Positions 21,125-32,131 of a stretch of DNA of 64,000 nt are shown piece by piece. Source of the DNA: Pomphorhynchus laevis (taxonomy: Eukaryota > Acanthocephala > Palaeacanthocephala > Echinorhynchida > Pomphorhynchidae); contig WNNJ02003535.1 in NCBI GenBank assembly GCA_012934845.2, forward strand, positions 1 to 64,000, read 5' to 3'. A model generated the notes under the pieces. It did no database searches and had not been told where the DNA came from. It saw only the letters and a program-made list of their open reading frames with translations. The translations under genes and the position numbers were made by a program. How positions within the stretch are numbered: position 1 is the first letter of the stretch; every line of letters starts with the position of its first letter.

Positions 21125-22870
21125 TTCTTCTATCACGTCATCAGGTCCAGGGGGATCTGAGCCCCCAACCGATCCAACATACCACCCTCACACTGAACAA
21201 CCCGGGATCTTTCACCCCACGAATAATCCAATTAGCGCGGACTATGCTGGTAAACGAGAGATGATGAGCTTGAGAAACCTTAGCCTTTGCTCAGGGGTAC
21301 GTCCTCTCGAAAAGAAGACTAATCAGAGATAGCCCAAGTGCCCCAAAGGCGCAACTGAATTTTCCCTTTCAATGACAGATGCTGAGCCCGTTTCAGGTCC
21401 ACCCTAGAATTCTTCAGGATACGTTTGAGTCTATCCATGTCATCTTTCGCCGACCAGTTCACCGTAACGGTGAACCCCAGGTATTTTACCCGATTTGTGA
21501 AGGTGGGAAGTTGTTCATAGGAAAATATGGTGAAGAGCGCAGAGAGTGCGAGCCTCTTAAGTTTTTGATTTGTAGCAAGAAAGCCATGAAAGATTACCAC
21601 CTTCGATTTTGCAGAGATTAAAATAAGATTGGATTCTGGTAATTGGTTTTTTAATCTTAAAAAGAAGCGGCTGATGTCAGAGACAACGTCTTTACACCTG
21701 TGTCCAGCGAACAGGGTTGTGGTGTCATCAGCGTTCATCTATAGACGTTGTTCGCATTTAAATATTTTGAAGAGGTTAATGCAGGCAGCACGGTATAAGA
21801 TAGTAGAGAGGGGATCCTTAAGGCACACCCGTAATCGGGTAGAACTGACGCGCATCAGGGCCGTCTTCATAAAAATATCGCTTAGTATACAGCAGGATCT
21901 CCACTCTGTTCACAATTCTCACAGGCAACCCGAAAGACCAGAAAGAAGAGAACACAAAGGGAATGGAGATTCGGTCAAATGCAGCAGAAAAGTCAAGGAA
22001 AACAGCCACTACAAGACTATGGCTGTTATCCCGACAAAACTTATCCACCTCATCAATGGACCAAGTGACCTTTGACGAACCCATGAAAACCTAGAGGGAT
22101 CAAATTACGTTTACTTAGATGGTCGCAGATTTAATGCGCAAGCGCTTTTTCGTATATCGACACGAAGACATTTTGAACCGAAATGTGTCGCATATCCTTA
22201 GGGTATGAGCAGGATTTTTTCTTAGCATTAAAAACACACTTACTAATATTGATGACTGCTACATCGGATGGGAAGGCTTAAGGCATTGTGACGGCAACCT
22301 CTCTTCTCTGATCAACTGTCAAAAGCTGACAGACTCGAGTAGAAAGTGGATCAACGGATTTGGAGTACCCGGTTGTGGATCCCAGAAGTTAATGATACAC
22401 GTAACAGATAGATCCCTACCCCTGAAGTTACACCAAAGCAGGATTGGTTGAGGAGATTGAGTGGCTCCATAGTTGTGCAGGGCTCGTGACTCCTCTAAAA
22501 CGTTATCAAAGCCTTCGTTCCCTACCCAACCCAATGCTCTATCCTTTCAGCAAACAAACTTCTCCTTCTTGAAAATCTTCCAAAAGGAAGACTGAAAAGG
22601 ATTAAGGCGAGCAATACTCGTCCTATCCTTTCTCAGCTGGAACCTATATCTAGTAATCCAGTATTCATTCGAGATAGCCTGTCTGGCGGAAACAGAGAGA
22701 CTAGGGAGGTTGAGTAATTTTTCTAGGACCTTTTGTTTCGTCGGAGTGGGATTGTATATACGACATTTATAGGTAGTCGATAAAATCGCGGTAGCTTGCG
22801 AGAAGAGGTAGGTATTTAATTCGGTCGAACTATCATTTCCTATTCTGGTGTACAGCAGGATTTCCACCTT
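21125..22870 (-). pseudogene. LINE-B copy L3 (rearranged endonuclease/RT remnant)
   Basis: From 22870 downward on the minus strand it starts with VEILLYT, which belongs to the RT, and then switches to RIGNDSSTELNTYLFSQAT, which belongs to the spacer after the endonuclease. The switch marks a recombination or template-switch junction. The copy then runs through STTYKCRIYNPTPTK, FWKIFKKEKFV, VAVFLDFSAAFDRISIPF, YFYEDGPDARQFYPITGVP, the altered active site NADDTTTLF (21738) and LGFTVTVNWSAKDDMDRL. It ends near 'ggggctcagatccccctgg' at about 21150. Multiple frameshifts are present. Confidence 0.8.
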
Positions 22871-23249
22871 AAAATCATTGCTAAACGTTATACATCACTT
22901 AATAATACAGTTATTTTGAAAACGCTATTGTGTTGTTTTACGAAAGCAATTATTTAGCATGTATAATAGAAGAAGCATTTTTTATGGCTCGTGATTCAAA
23001 CATAATGGCCAATATTAAGACGGAATATAATCTTAAATTAAAATTTAATTAATGTATGTTTGTTTTTGATTATTCATAGTAATATATGAGATCTTTATTT
23101 TTTGTTTTATTCTATTTGCATTCTAGATTTCGTGTTCAACAATATCTATAATTGTTAATTTTTTATTGTCTATTTTATTATTTAATTGCTATAATTTTGG
23201 GTTTTACTATTTTATTTAGTTTATAACCTTATGGTTGATAATGTTAATA
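22871..23249. other. AT-rich spacer
   Basis: No gene seen. Simple AT-rich DNA between LINE-B copy L3 and the PLE-A terminal fragment. Confidence 0.4.
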
Positions 23250-23430
23250 TTTTCTTTGTGATGTTTTACTGTTTGATAGCTTTATTTTGTTGTGTATTTT
23301 TCTTATATTAATTTAGCGATGCACAGCATATAAATGCATATTTATTGTTATTTTAATGTATAAAACTGTAACAATTGCTTTCCTGATGATGGCAGTTGCC
23401 ATTGAATTATTGAATAATTCCTTTGGTTTT
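23250..23430 (+). mobile_element. Penelope-like 3' end, family PLE-A
   Basis: CTGATGA (23393-23399), stem TGGCA/TGCCA (23400-23404 and 23407-23411) with a GT loop, then TTGAAT. Flanks match the PLE-A ends at 10.2 and 20.8 kb in reverse orientation. The core resembles a hammerhead ribozyme but has two extra bases before a degenerate GAAA, so cleavage is doubtful. Confidence 0.55.
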
Positions 23431-23639
23431 TGATTTGATTTACCTTAGTTCATATAAATTAAAAATTGGTAAATTCAAAGAAATGGACAACTTAAATATC
23501 TTCAATGAGTAAATATCTATATGATGATACAAATATTTAACATCTTTAGTTTTACTTTTTACTTGGTGAGCTTCAGTAAATCGATGCTTTTATTTGATAT
23601 ATCAATTGATCATATTATATATATTATATCTGTATATTA

Positions 23640-24136
23640 GATACACTAATACATGTTTTTGGCTAGTACCTCCAAGACTGTCTCTATGTGTTCGTCTCGG
23701 GTTGAGGTGCCAATTTTAATCCGAATTAGAGAAAAGGTTCTTCCTGATGTAGAGGATTTCAAGTATCTTAGGGTATTGTTCACGGGGACGGCAAGAACAC
23801 CAGGGAGATTGATAAGCGGATTTGTGCAGCTAAGGTATCAATGAGTTCTTTGTAAAGATATGTCATGGTCAAGCGGGAGTTGAATCTTCGAGTGAAGCTT
23901 TCGGTTTACCACGCAATCTGCGTTCCTATCTTAACATATGGTCATGAGCTTTGCGTTATGGCCAAAAGGATAATATATCGAATACAGGCGACCGAAATGA
24001 GGTTCCTTCGCGGCGTGGCCGGCCTTAGCGTTAGAGATAAAATTGGGAATTCGGTCATCTTGAATGAACTCACAGTAAAGTCGATGTTTATTCACATCGA
24101 AGAAAGTCAGTTGAGGTGGCTGGACACGTTTTGAGT
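23640..24136 (+). pseudogene. RTE-like LINE, RT C-terminal fragment
   Basis: Two frames read SSRVEVPILIRIREKVLPDV then EDFKYLRVLFTG, followed by VMVKRELNLRVKLSVYHAIC, VPILTYGHELCVM, RIQATEMRFLRGVAGLSVRD and HIEESQLRWL. This is the characteristic region after the RT palm in a widespread RTE/RTEX-like LINE group. It has at least one frameshift (about 23845-23865) and is 5'-truncated. The fragment at 53.4-54.1 kb carries an upstream part of a similar element. Confidence 0.75.
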
Positions 24137-24469
24137 ACTTAAATTATCTTTATATTATACAATGATGATATATATCATGAAATATAATTCAAAATCTACG
24201 TTTATGATGGGATTATTTAAATATTTTATCTTTGATTTATATTATAATACCAGTGAACTAGAGCTGCGAATTTTTTAATTAAGCGATTGAGTGTCGTTGA
24301 TCTAACTTGAATTGCATCATACATGCTGGATGCAACAGCAGACAGCGGATTGCTCTTTTCGAGTTTTAACATTATTTCTTATGCTTCGCCCTTTTTCAAA
24401 TATTATTTTAAGTAACAAAAGTCTTGTTTATATTTATCGAATGTTGGGAGCAGGATCAAAAAATAAAAA

Positions 24470-24625
24470 CTTTTAATTTTTAATGTTTCGCTAACTTTTG
24501 TTAGCGAAAGAAAAAATAAGAAAAAATACTGTTTATCAGAAAAAAATAATTTTTCTGATAAACAGTATTTTTCTGATGATGCTAACAAAAGTTAGCGAAA
24601 TATTACAAATTAAAAGTTTTCTTTT
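24470..24625 (+). repeat. Large foldback with a well-formed hammerhead-like core
   Basis: The region is an imperfect palindrome. Inner arms near 24524-24546 and 24551-24572 (aaatactgtttatcag / ctgataaacagtattt) are flanked by outer copies of 'cgctaacttttgttagcg'. On the plus strand CTGATGA (24573-24579), T, GCTAAC (24581-24586), AAAA, GTTAGC (24591-24596), GAAA (24597-24600) match the conserved hammerhead core and a perfect 6-bp stem II. Stems I and III are not obvious. Confidence 0.6.
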
Positions 24626-24639
24626 TTTGATTCGTCTCC

Positions 24640-25160
24640 TAAAATTCAATCTAAAAATTGTTAAAATATTTACCAAAGACAATATTTATTCAATTCGTAT
24701 TCCAAATTTCCTTTATTGTGATAATTTATCTTAATTTATTAAATTAAGATAAATTGATAATAAAATATATATTTTTTAGATGAAATCCTTTTTTATTTTG
24801 CAAATTAACGTTTCTTGTGTTAACAGAAACCTGAACAACAATTTAATCCATCAATTACACGATCTTACTTATTGATATCTTATTGATATTTTTATTTCTG
24901 TACATTAAACAACAGATGTCTGAAATTATATGTTTACCAAATATTTACCTGATAAAATATTTACCAAAGACAATATTTATTCAATTCGTATTCCAAATTA
25001 TCTTTATTGTATAAGATAAGTTGGTAATAAAAATTGTTTCCTTTTTATATATTTTTAGATAATATTCAAATGAATACCTTTTTCATTTTTAATATAAAAG
25101 TTTTTTTGTGTTAACAGAAACCTGAATAACAATTTACTTCATCAATTACACGATCTTAGT
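24640..25160 (+). repeat. Tandem duplication of about 300 bp containing an LRR exon start
   Basis: 'caaagacaatatttattcaa' and the following bases occur at about 24675 and about 24966. Both copies run into 'gtgttaacagaaacctgaa' (about 24820 and 25109), which is the 3' splice site and first codons of the LRR exon at 25118. The first copy diverges after 'cacgatctta', so it looks like a broken duplicate exon. Confidence 0.7.
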
Positions 25161-25195
25161 AAGATGTTGAGCGGCGTCCAATATCTGTATGAAAT
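25118..25195 (+). CDS. LRR gene exon (one leucine-rich repeat)
   Basis: After the acceptor 'gtgttaacag' the phase-2 frame reads NLNNNLLHQLHDLSKM and then LSGVQYLYEM, a clear LRR pattern. The best end is GAAAT|gttatt, a weak donor. A 51-bp intron would then separate it from the next exon. The length of 78 bp keeps phase 2 on both sides. The weak donor makes the 3' boundary the least certain of the series. Confidence 0.6.
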
Positions 25196-25246
25196 GTTAT
25201 TTTAAACAATGAACTGTAATTTGATTTTCGCGATTTTGATTTAAAG

Positions 25247-25315
25247 GCAGTTAGATTACAATTTGATTGAAAATGTTCACCCACTGTTTGGGATATCAAA
25301 TAGTCTTCGTGTATT
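25247..25315 (+). CDS. LRR gene exon (one leucine-rich repeat)
   Basis: 69 bp between 'gatttaaag' and 'gtaagtat'. In phase 2 it reads QLDYNLIENVHPLFG and ISNSLRVL, with the LxxN consensus of the LRR. The split codon to the following exon restores leucine. Confidence 0.75.
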
Positions 25316-26134
25316 GTAAGTATTTTTATTTTCGTTAGCATTTCTGATTTTAAATTTTATCAATAAGATCAACGTAAAAGCAAATAAAACTAAATGGTCC
25401 TATATAATTAGAATTTTTAGAAAATATTTAAACGAAATATATGTCGACGGATTTTTCGCAATTTGCAGATAATTGTAAGCAAAAAACTTGAAAGTATCTA
25501 AATCACATTCAATATTTGTAATACTGAATGTGATGTAAATAACTGATAAGTTCTATATTAAAGAATCGTTATATAACTTACGTTATATAACGATAAGTTA
25601 TATAACTTACGTTTTGCTTTTATTTGATAAATACATGAAGTTACGAATTTTTCTATGCCGATCACGAAATTACAAAATAATTTGCATGTGAGCCATATCT
25701 TCATTTGTTTGGGTTTTTTTATTACCCTCGCACAATTAGACTTATTGAATCAATACTTCTAATGTGTAAAGATTAATGTGATTATCTGGTGGTAATAAAT
25801 CCCGTAAAGTTTCAAATATACTAGCCATATATTCATTTGGTTGTCGTTGCATTGACCAAATCACTTCATTTGGTAGTATTGCATTGCCCAAATCACTTCA
25901 TTTGGTTGTGTATCACACTCAAGCGATACGCGTATTTAACCGATGTGCCTCTTTATGATACAATGTTGATTCAAATTATACATTTCGAAAATCTGAACCG
26001 AAACAATATTTCTAAATAACTATGAATTGCAACCTAATATACAATCTATCTTTAATGATTTAAACAATGTTAATTGTATAATCTATGATTGATTTAGTTG
26101 TTAATGTGATTATGTTTCTTAGCATACATTTTAG
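25316..26134. other. Intron with palindromic TATAAC tract
   Basis: Intronic, AT-rich. Bases about 25568-25613 repeat 'gttatataac' and 'cgttatataac' as overlapping palindromes. At about 25824-25905 'cattcatttggttg' is repeated three times. No gene seen. Confidence 0.5.
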
Positions 26135-26203
26135 GTCACTGAAAGGTAACCGTATCAGGCATTTTAATAAACAGCCACATCAGTTCAAGTGGTTAACCTT
26201 TAT
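26135..26203 (+). CDS. LRR gene exon (one leucine-rich repeat)
   Basis: 69 bp between 'acattttag' and 'gtaagtac'. In phase 2 it reads SLKGNRIRHFNKQPHQFKWL, with GNRI at the asparagine position of the LRR. The split codon joins to a hydrophobic residue. Confidence 0.75.
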
Positions 26204-26394
26204 GTAAGTACAATCTTTAATAAATTGAACGCTTAAAAATTAATTTGAATTTTTTAATTACAATTTTTTAATTATATATATTGTAAGTATAAATTATAAT
26301 CAATTTATAAACTACTTCCGGTTGAGATCACGCGATAACTAATAAACAATCAATTTTTGAAGAAGCAGTAATGTACAATAAATAAATATTTTTT

Positions 26395-26458
26395 ACGTTT
26401 CGGCACAGCCTTGTTCACAATGCTAGATCATTGCAACGATCATTGTAGTGATCTGCAA

Positions 26459-26460
<2 letters not shown>
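26395..26460 (-). mobile_element. Penelope-like terminal fragment with GCC-GAAACG core
   Basis: On the minus strand GTGAACAAGGCTGTGCCGAA is followed by ACGTAAAAAATATTTATTG. The GGC-TGT-GCC hairpin followed by GAAACG is common at Penelope-like ends. The upstream CTGAAGA is degenerate (GTGAACA). The fragment abuts the (AT)30 tract. Confidence 0.45.

Positions 26461-26520
<60 letters not shown>
26461..26520. repeat. (AT)30 microsatellite
   Basis: Thirty uninterrupted AT dinucleotides. The tract lies between a Penelope-like end and an RTE-like LINE fragment. Confidence 0.98.
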
Positions 26521-26522
<2 letters not shown>

Positions 26523-26679
26523 CCGTTTGAGATCATGAAGATCGATTGGAATCGGGACTGGTGATCCTTTGATGGATTCTTATTTATGTAACGAATAGTT
26601 GCTAGGTCACACGAGGTGACTTTCGCATTGGAAACCAGCTACAGAATCCTTCCTTTATGATATCCAATTCCATACACCC

Positions 26680-27960
26680 TGACTACTAACGGCGCCATTG
26701 CCACAACCGTTTTCGTTTCGCCCGCTTTTTGCCACATGTTGGTAGCCCCGGGCTCGTCAGAAGGCTGACTACCAACTCTTCGCCTTTGATCCCACAAGCC
26801 CAAACAGTACTCGGACCAGTACTTCCCATCAATACGGAGTAAATCGAGGAAACGTTTAAGATGATGAAGACAGGAAAGGCGGCAGATCCGGATGACATCT
26901 CAAATGAGCTCTGAAATCTAAGAGCTGGATTCCAGCCCCTTAGCTATCGACCCTCTTTAACAAAATTATTAAAGAATAGATTATACCGACTGATTGGCAA
27001 CATGGCATCACGATACTAATTTGGAAAAGGAAAAGTAACTTAGCCGAATGCGCAAACTACCGCCTTATCAGATTACTGTCGTGCATACTATAAAGATATT
27101 CGAGCGAATTCTTAACCAGCGTATACGTAAAGTCGCAAATTGTACGATTAATCAGACTGGTTTTGTCAAGGTATGCGGAACTACCGCCGCTGTACATGCC
27201 GCTCGACTGCTGATTGAAAAGAACCGGGAAAAACATAAACCTCTTCACATTGCCTTCCTCGACTTGATCGAAACCATTTTGAATCTCCGTCGGTGTCGTT
27301 AAGTGAACATATTTTCGCCACTTCTGTTTATTCTAATCATGGATACCAAAAACTAGTGACATTCAGCGTTAAGCTCCTCACACCCAGTTATACGCGGACA
27401 ATTTCTTCCTGGCTTGCGTCAATAAGAGTGACTTCACTAATAAGTCAAGCTTTGGAATGATCGACTAGACAGCATGGCTTGCGCCTAAACATTAGGAAGA
27501 GAAATGTTTTGACGCGAACCCAAATTTCTGGCATTCGGATTCTTTACGGATCCGAATACTAGCCTATCACAAAGGTTGCCGAACGTCGTCTCGCTGTAAT
27601 GGAGACACATATGCTACGACGGACAAGCGGAATTAGTCTTCTAACTCGAGTGCGTGATGATAATATTTATCGGCGGTTTGGTGTAATGCCTATAAGAGAG
27701 GAAATGCAAGAAGCCCGTCTCCAATGGTATGACCACACTCTACGAGGACACTAGGATTCTCTTTCAAAGGCAGGTTTAAATATTCAAATCAATGGAAAAC
27801 GTCCAAAAGGACGGCAGCACCAGCGTTTGTCTGACACGCTGCATAACGACCTAAGGGACAGTGAATTGCACCTGGACTCGTGTTAAATGAAGAAAGCGTA
27901 TTAAGTAAGCCAACTGTGCCAACACATGGATAAAGGCAAAAGAAGAAGAATTGAAATCAT
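26680..27960 (+). pseudogene. RTE-like LINE remnant (RT and C-terminal part)
   Basis: In shifting frames the plus strand reads KTGKAADPDDISNEL, then IKIFERILNQRIRKVANCTI then NQTGFVKVCGTTAAVHAARL then LIEKNREKHKPLHIAFLDL. After a gap with the catalytic box lost, ERRLAVMETHMLRRTSGIS, then YRRFGVMPIREEMQEARLQW and NGKRPKGRQHQRLSDTLHND follow. This order matches RTE-type LINEs. It is decayed, with many stops, and does not match LINE-B. Confidence 0.8.
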
Positions 27961-30639
27961 TTCTGATTTTAAATTAAATAAGCGTTGATAGGAAAATGGT
28001 CTACTTTCAATTTATAAACTACCAATATTTGCAATTTATTTCTATTGTAAAACTAGTCATCGATAGTTTACTTCCTAATTTTAACTTAATTTTACTGTGC
28101 AGTCATTGCTACAATTGAAATTTTGATGATACTGCACTTTGCTTAAAAATTCTATTAGCCAACAGCAGTACGCTACATTTCAGTATTGGTGAATCTCATT
28201 AGCTACTGATCTAATACCTTAATTTCACGTTGGCCCTTTTAATGCTGGTTGACGATCATTCAATTGAACCGTTTTTTAGGCATTTAGTTTTTTAAATAAA
28301 AAGATAACAATAATATTTTTTTTAGATTGATAATTTTTTCAGATAATACCGTTACACTTGTCCAGTGGCTAATACACTGAGGACAAAAAATCGAACTCAA
28401 ATGTTTGAATAAATAGAAATAAATAGCTTGTTCCTTTTGACAGTTTTTATTGACTTTATAAATGCAAATGTAATTTATGTAAAGCGCACTCTGCCATTGT
28501 TTTTCAATAATTTCATCAATGGTAAATATACAATAGAATCCAATTTAATATCAAAAGAAATTTTTGAAACAAATTTGAAAAGCACGTTTTCAGTATATGA
28601 GTTTCTGAAAGATTTACTTTGTACTTGCGCATTAAAAAGCCATTTGTACCGTTCAAACGTTTATTTATCTTTTGATATTGATCAATTAATTTTTCAATTT
28701 GTTGTTCGATATTACACTTTAATTCTTCCAGATAAATTATTAATTTCAGATTTTTTTTATTATTTTTTCAGATTTTTTCAATTTTTTTATTATACTCGTT
28801 CTGAAATACAGCTATAAAACACTGATTTATTCAGATTAATATTACATTATATTAATATTCATTATATTATCTATACATATTATCTAAAATACATAATATC
28901 TATATTATGTATTTTATTTATCTATTGAATTATAAATAACAAAAATTATTTATCTATTGATAACCTTTTTATATACTGCATCATTTACGAAGCGATGATG
29001 ACTCATTGCTTCTGACTCGTTTTAATGTTTTAATAGTTTGAGTTCTTCATATTTCAATAATTTTACAATTTGAAAGTGTCAAATTTTCTTCCTTATACAT
29101 GGAAGTATATTTTTTGATGATATTTATCACATTCTGGACATTCACATATAAAGCTATATAAGAGAATTGCGATTCTGATCGTTTTATCAATTGGTTTTTT
29201 CAAATAAAAATTTTAATCGAATTCTTTTAGAGATTTGTCAAACAATATTCTTTCTTCTGTCAAAATTCTGATTGAGGCGAATATAGAATTGTATGTCACC
29301 TTTGCTTACGATAGCTTTTTATCATGATTATTAAAAACAATAAACATTGAATCGATGTTTTTATTGATAATTACTCGAAGTTGTTTTTTATTTAAATAAA
29401 ATTGATGTTCTCAGTGCAGGTATATCGATTATATACTTTAAAAAAAATTAATTTATTGATTTTGTATATCTTATTTATAAAAAATAAAATGTTTTTATGA
29501 AAAATAATATATTTAAGTATTTTTAAGATTTAGTTCATTATTTCCCAATCACTGCCCACTAAAAAGCCATTTGTATCGTTCAAAAATTTTACTTCTCTTT
29601 TAATATTTATCAATTGGTTTTTTCAAATAAAAATTTTAATCGAATTCTTTTAAAGATTTGTCAAACAATATTCTTTCTTCTGTCAAAATTCAGTTTACCC
29701 AGAATCTAGAATTGTATGTTACCTTTGCTTACGATAGCATTTTATCATTTTTATTAAAAACAAAAAGTTTAATGAAAAATAATATATTTAAGTATTTTTA
29801 ATTATTGTTAATTTGAGGTTATTCTTTTAAAAATGCTGATGCAGTAATAACGATGATTGATCAATAATTTACTGTTTCTTTCTAAGAGTTTGTAAGATAA
29901 GTAGTACATAACGTTAAGGAGAATGAAAGCTAAATTTAATTCTATACCAAAAACAATAAAAATTGAATCGATGTTTTTATTGATAATTAAGTTGTTTTTT
30001 ATTTAAATAAAATTGATGTTCTCAGTGCTGGTATATCGATTATATACTTTTTAAAAAATTAATTTATTGATTTTGTTCTTGATAGTTTTTACATACCGGA
30101 AAAACATGTTTCATTTTTTTAATGTTTAATATGGATATATTTGAAAGTTTGCATCATTTCCGTTTCGATATGTAGTTATAGTGAAGTTCAATAAATGATG
30201 TGTTCGAATGTGTGGTTTTTAATCTTTTCGAAATTTACTGAAAGTTTGCTGTGACTTATTTACTGGAAGTTTCTTGGTTACATAATTAACGTAAATTTAA
30301 CAAGTTCAGGGAGACTTTAAAGTCGTAAAATACGTAATTGATTTAAAATTTCTTTTTATAAGATGTTTGACAGGTTTATAATTACAGAATTAATATTTAA
30401 ATTTGAATTCGATATTTAAATTTGGGAGAAGTCAATTAAACTTATCTTTTCTGCAAATACTTCATCTTCTATAGCAACACGCGAACTTAGTGAGGTTTCA
30501 AAAATTCTTAGAATCATATCAGATGACTTAATTTATGTTTTTATATTTAAATAAAGATTAATAATAAATAATTATATAAGATTTTGTACAATTTATATTT
30601 ATATCAAGATAAAATTTACAATTGAAATTTAAAATAAAA
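27961..30639. other. AT-rich intron DNA with internal duplications
   Basis: No convincing gene. A block at about 29187-29467 recurs in two pieces at 29608-29760 and 29952-30070, sharing 'ctttcttctgtcaaaattc' and 'tgaatcgatgtttttattg'. A piece at 28618-28690 recurs at 29555-29640 ('taaaaagccatttgta'). A 130-codon plus-strand frame at 28428-28814 is low-complexity and Phe/Tyr-rich, and lies across one of these repeats. I do not call it a gene. A dispersed repeat lies at 28165-28275. Confidence 0.5.
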
Positions 30640-31035
30640 GTCAATTTTTATGAATTGACTAATTAATAAAATACGATGTATTCAAATAAGGAGAAAGAAG
30701 AAACACGATGAAAATACGATGTACATAAGAAGAAACAGCTATGCTATAAGGTTTCAGCCCCTAATCATCGGTCAAACATAGCTCTGATGAAATCTGATTA
30801 TTTTATGTACCTTATACTAATAGAAAGCATATTTTTTATCCATCCGTAAAAAATTTCTGCTTAATAGTTTAAATTTATTTTAAATAATATTTTGTTGATT
30901 TGTATATTATATCGACCTAACATAGAAGCGAGGCCAAATACGCGCTAATGGCGTTGTTCCTCTGATGAAATTTGATTATGTGGTGTATCTTATTCTGATA
31001 CAAAGCATATTACTTATTAGCCATTTATATTTTCG
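30640..31035 (-). mobile_element. Two PLE-B terminal repeats in tandem
   Basis: Units at about 30680-30830 and 30900-31030 match the structured terminal repeats at 13615-13800 and 52190-52420. Both contain paired arms (AGCTATG/CATAGCT in the first; ACGC/GCGT around the invariant loop 'gctaatg' in the second). No RT is attached. Confidence 0.6.
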
Positions 31036-31739
31036 TTTAATATTCTAAATTACTAATATTTTGTTAATTTTTTATATTGTAAATTTAATATTTTAATAAT
31101 ATTTTGTTGATGTATTATTATACATTATAAGAAAAAGAAAATATTCATCAAACTTGCTTAAAAATTAGCAGAAAAATAATGTCGTATCAAGAATACATAG
31201 TTTTAATATTTCTAATTGAGCTTATAAACTACTAAAAAAATTGATTCTAGAGTTGGTGAATTAATTAGGAAACATCAATGCCATCCATCTCAATGATGCA
31301 TTTCATCATTTACAATAAAATATATTTACTGACTCATAATTGGTAAATTGTAATTTGCAATAAAATCACATTTTTTGTGTGATTTATAAAAAATCATAAT
31401 TTGCAATGCGGTTTAAACAATTTGAGAAACATTTAAATATATAATAATATTGATATATTAAAATATTGAGTATTATGTTAATATTTCCTATATTTCACAT
31501 GAAATATCACATATTATATATGCGTATTCACACAAGTGTTAAATTTATATGCATAAATAGATCATATAATCGCTAATTTAGAAGCTAATTTCTTTTGATT
31601 GTATTGTTTTATTAACTCTAAATTTGATTTTAATGTTTTGAAAATGTCCATTGATTTACTGATTCGAAATATTCTTCAAATAAAATGCATAGAATAAATT
31701 TATAGAGTAAAATGTCCGCTTATCTCTCAGCCTCATGTT
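31036..31739. other. AT-rich intron DNA
   Basis: Nothing recognisable apart from short AT-rich inverted motifs around 31430-31530. Confidence 0.4.
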
Positions 31740-32131
31740 GTTAAGATTTTACGAAATTTATTAGATCAAAGAGCTGAGTTATTGTTATATACTGCTAGAG
31801 CTTTCGCCGCGTTACGGTTTCCTCAGTAGCTCATCTAGAACATAAAACACATTGAACAGCGTCACAAAATTTGAAAAGATACAAAACAAAAGACGAGGAA
31901 ATTACTTCATATCATCGAGTCGAGCCAGGCAACTGCTTCCTCTTTATTGTTTAAGCTGTTGTCGCTATCCGAACTTGCTATTAGGATCGTCTCCATTAGT
32001 TTCCGTGATACCTCGTTATCTGCTCTGTAAATTACTCTTGCGTTGCACTTTGGTTGCCCATTAGGATGTTGTTGGGCATAATGTGTGGCCCATGTCTTAC
32101 TGGCGTAAGAAGGCGCTGACGGGTTCCGCGC
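31740..32131 (-). repeat. PLE-C terminal repeat, native 3' end
   Basis: About 390 bp containing the last GIY-YIG codons and the 3' UTR. It pairs as an inverted repeat with 34062-34453. The minus strand carries CTGAGGA (31826-31820), a short CCG/CGG hairpin and GAAA (31805-31802). Confidence 0.85.

Noticed and set aside
28428-28817. Plus-strand frame of 129 codons
   Set aside because: Phe/Tyr/Leu-rich low-complexity translation of AT-rich DNA that overlaps a block repeated at 29555-29640; no domain is visible.
29870-29895. Splice donor gtaaga at about 29893 as an LRR exon end
   Set aside because: The phase-2 frame before it meets a stop immediately and has no leucine pattern.
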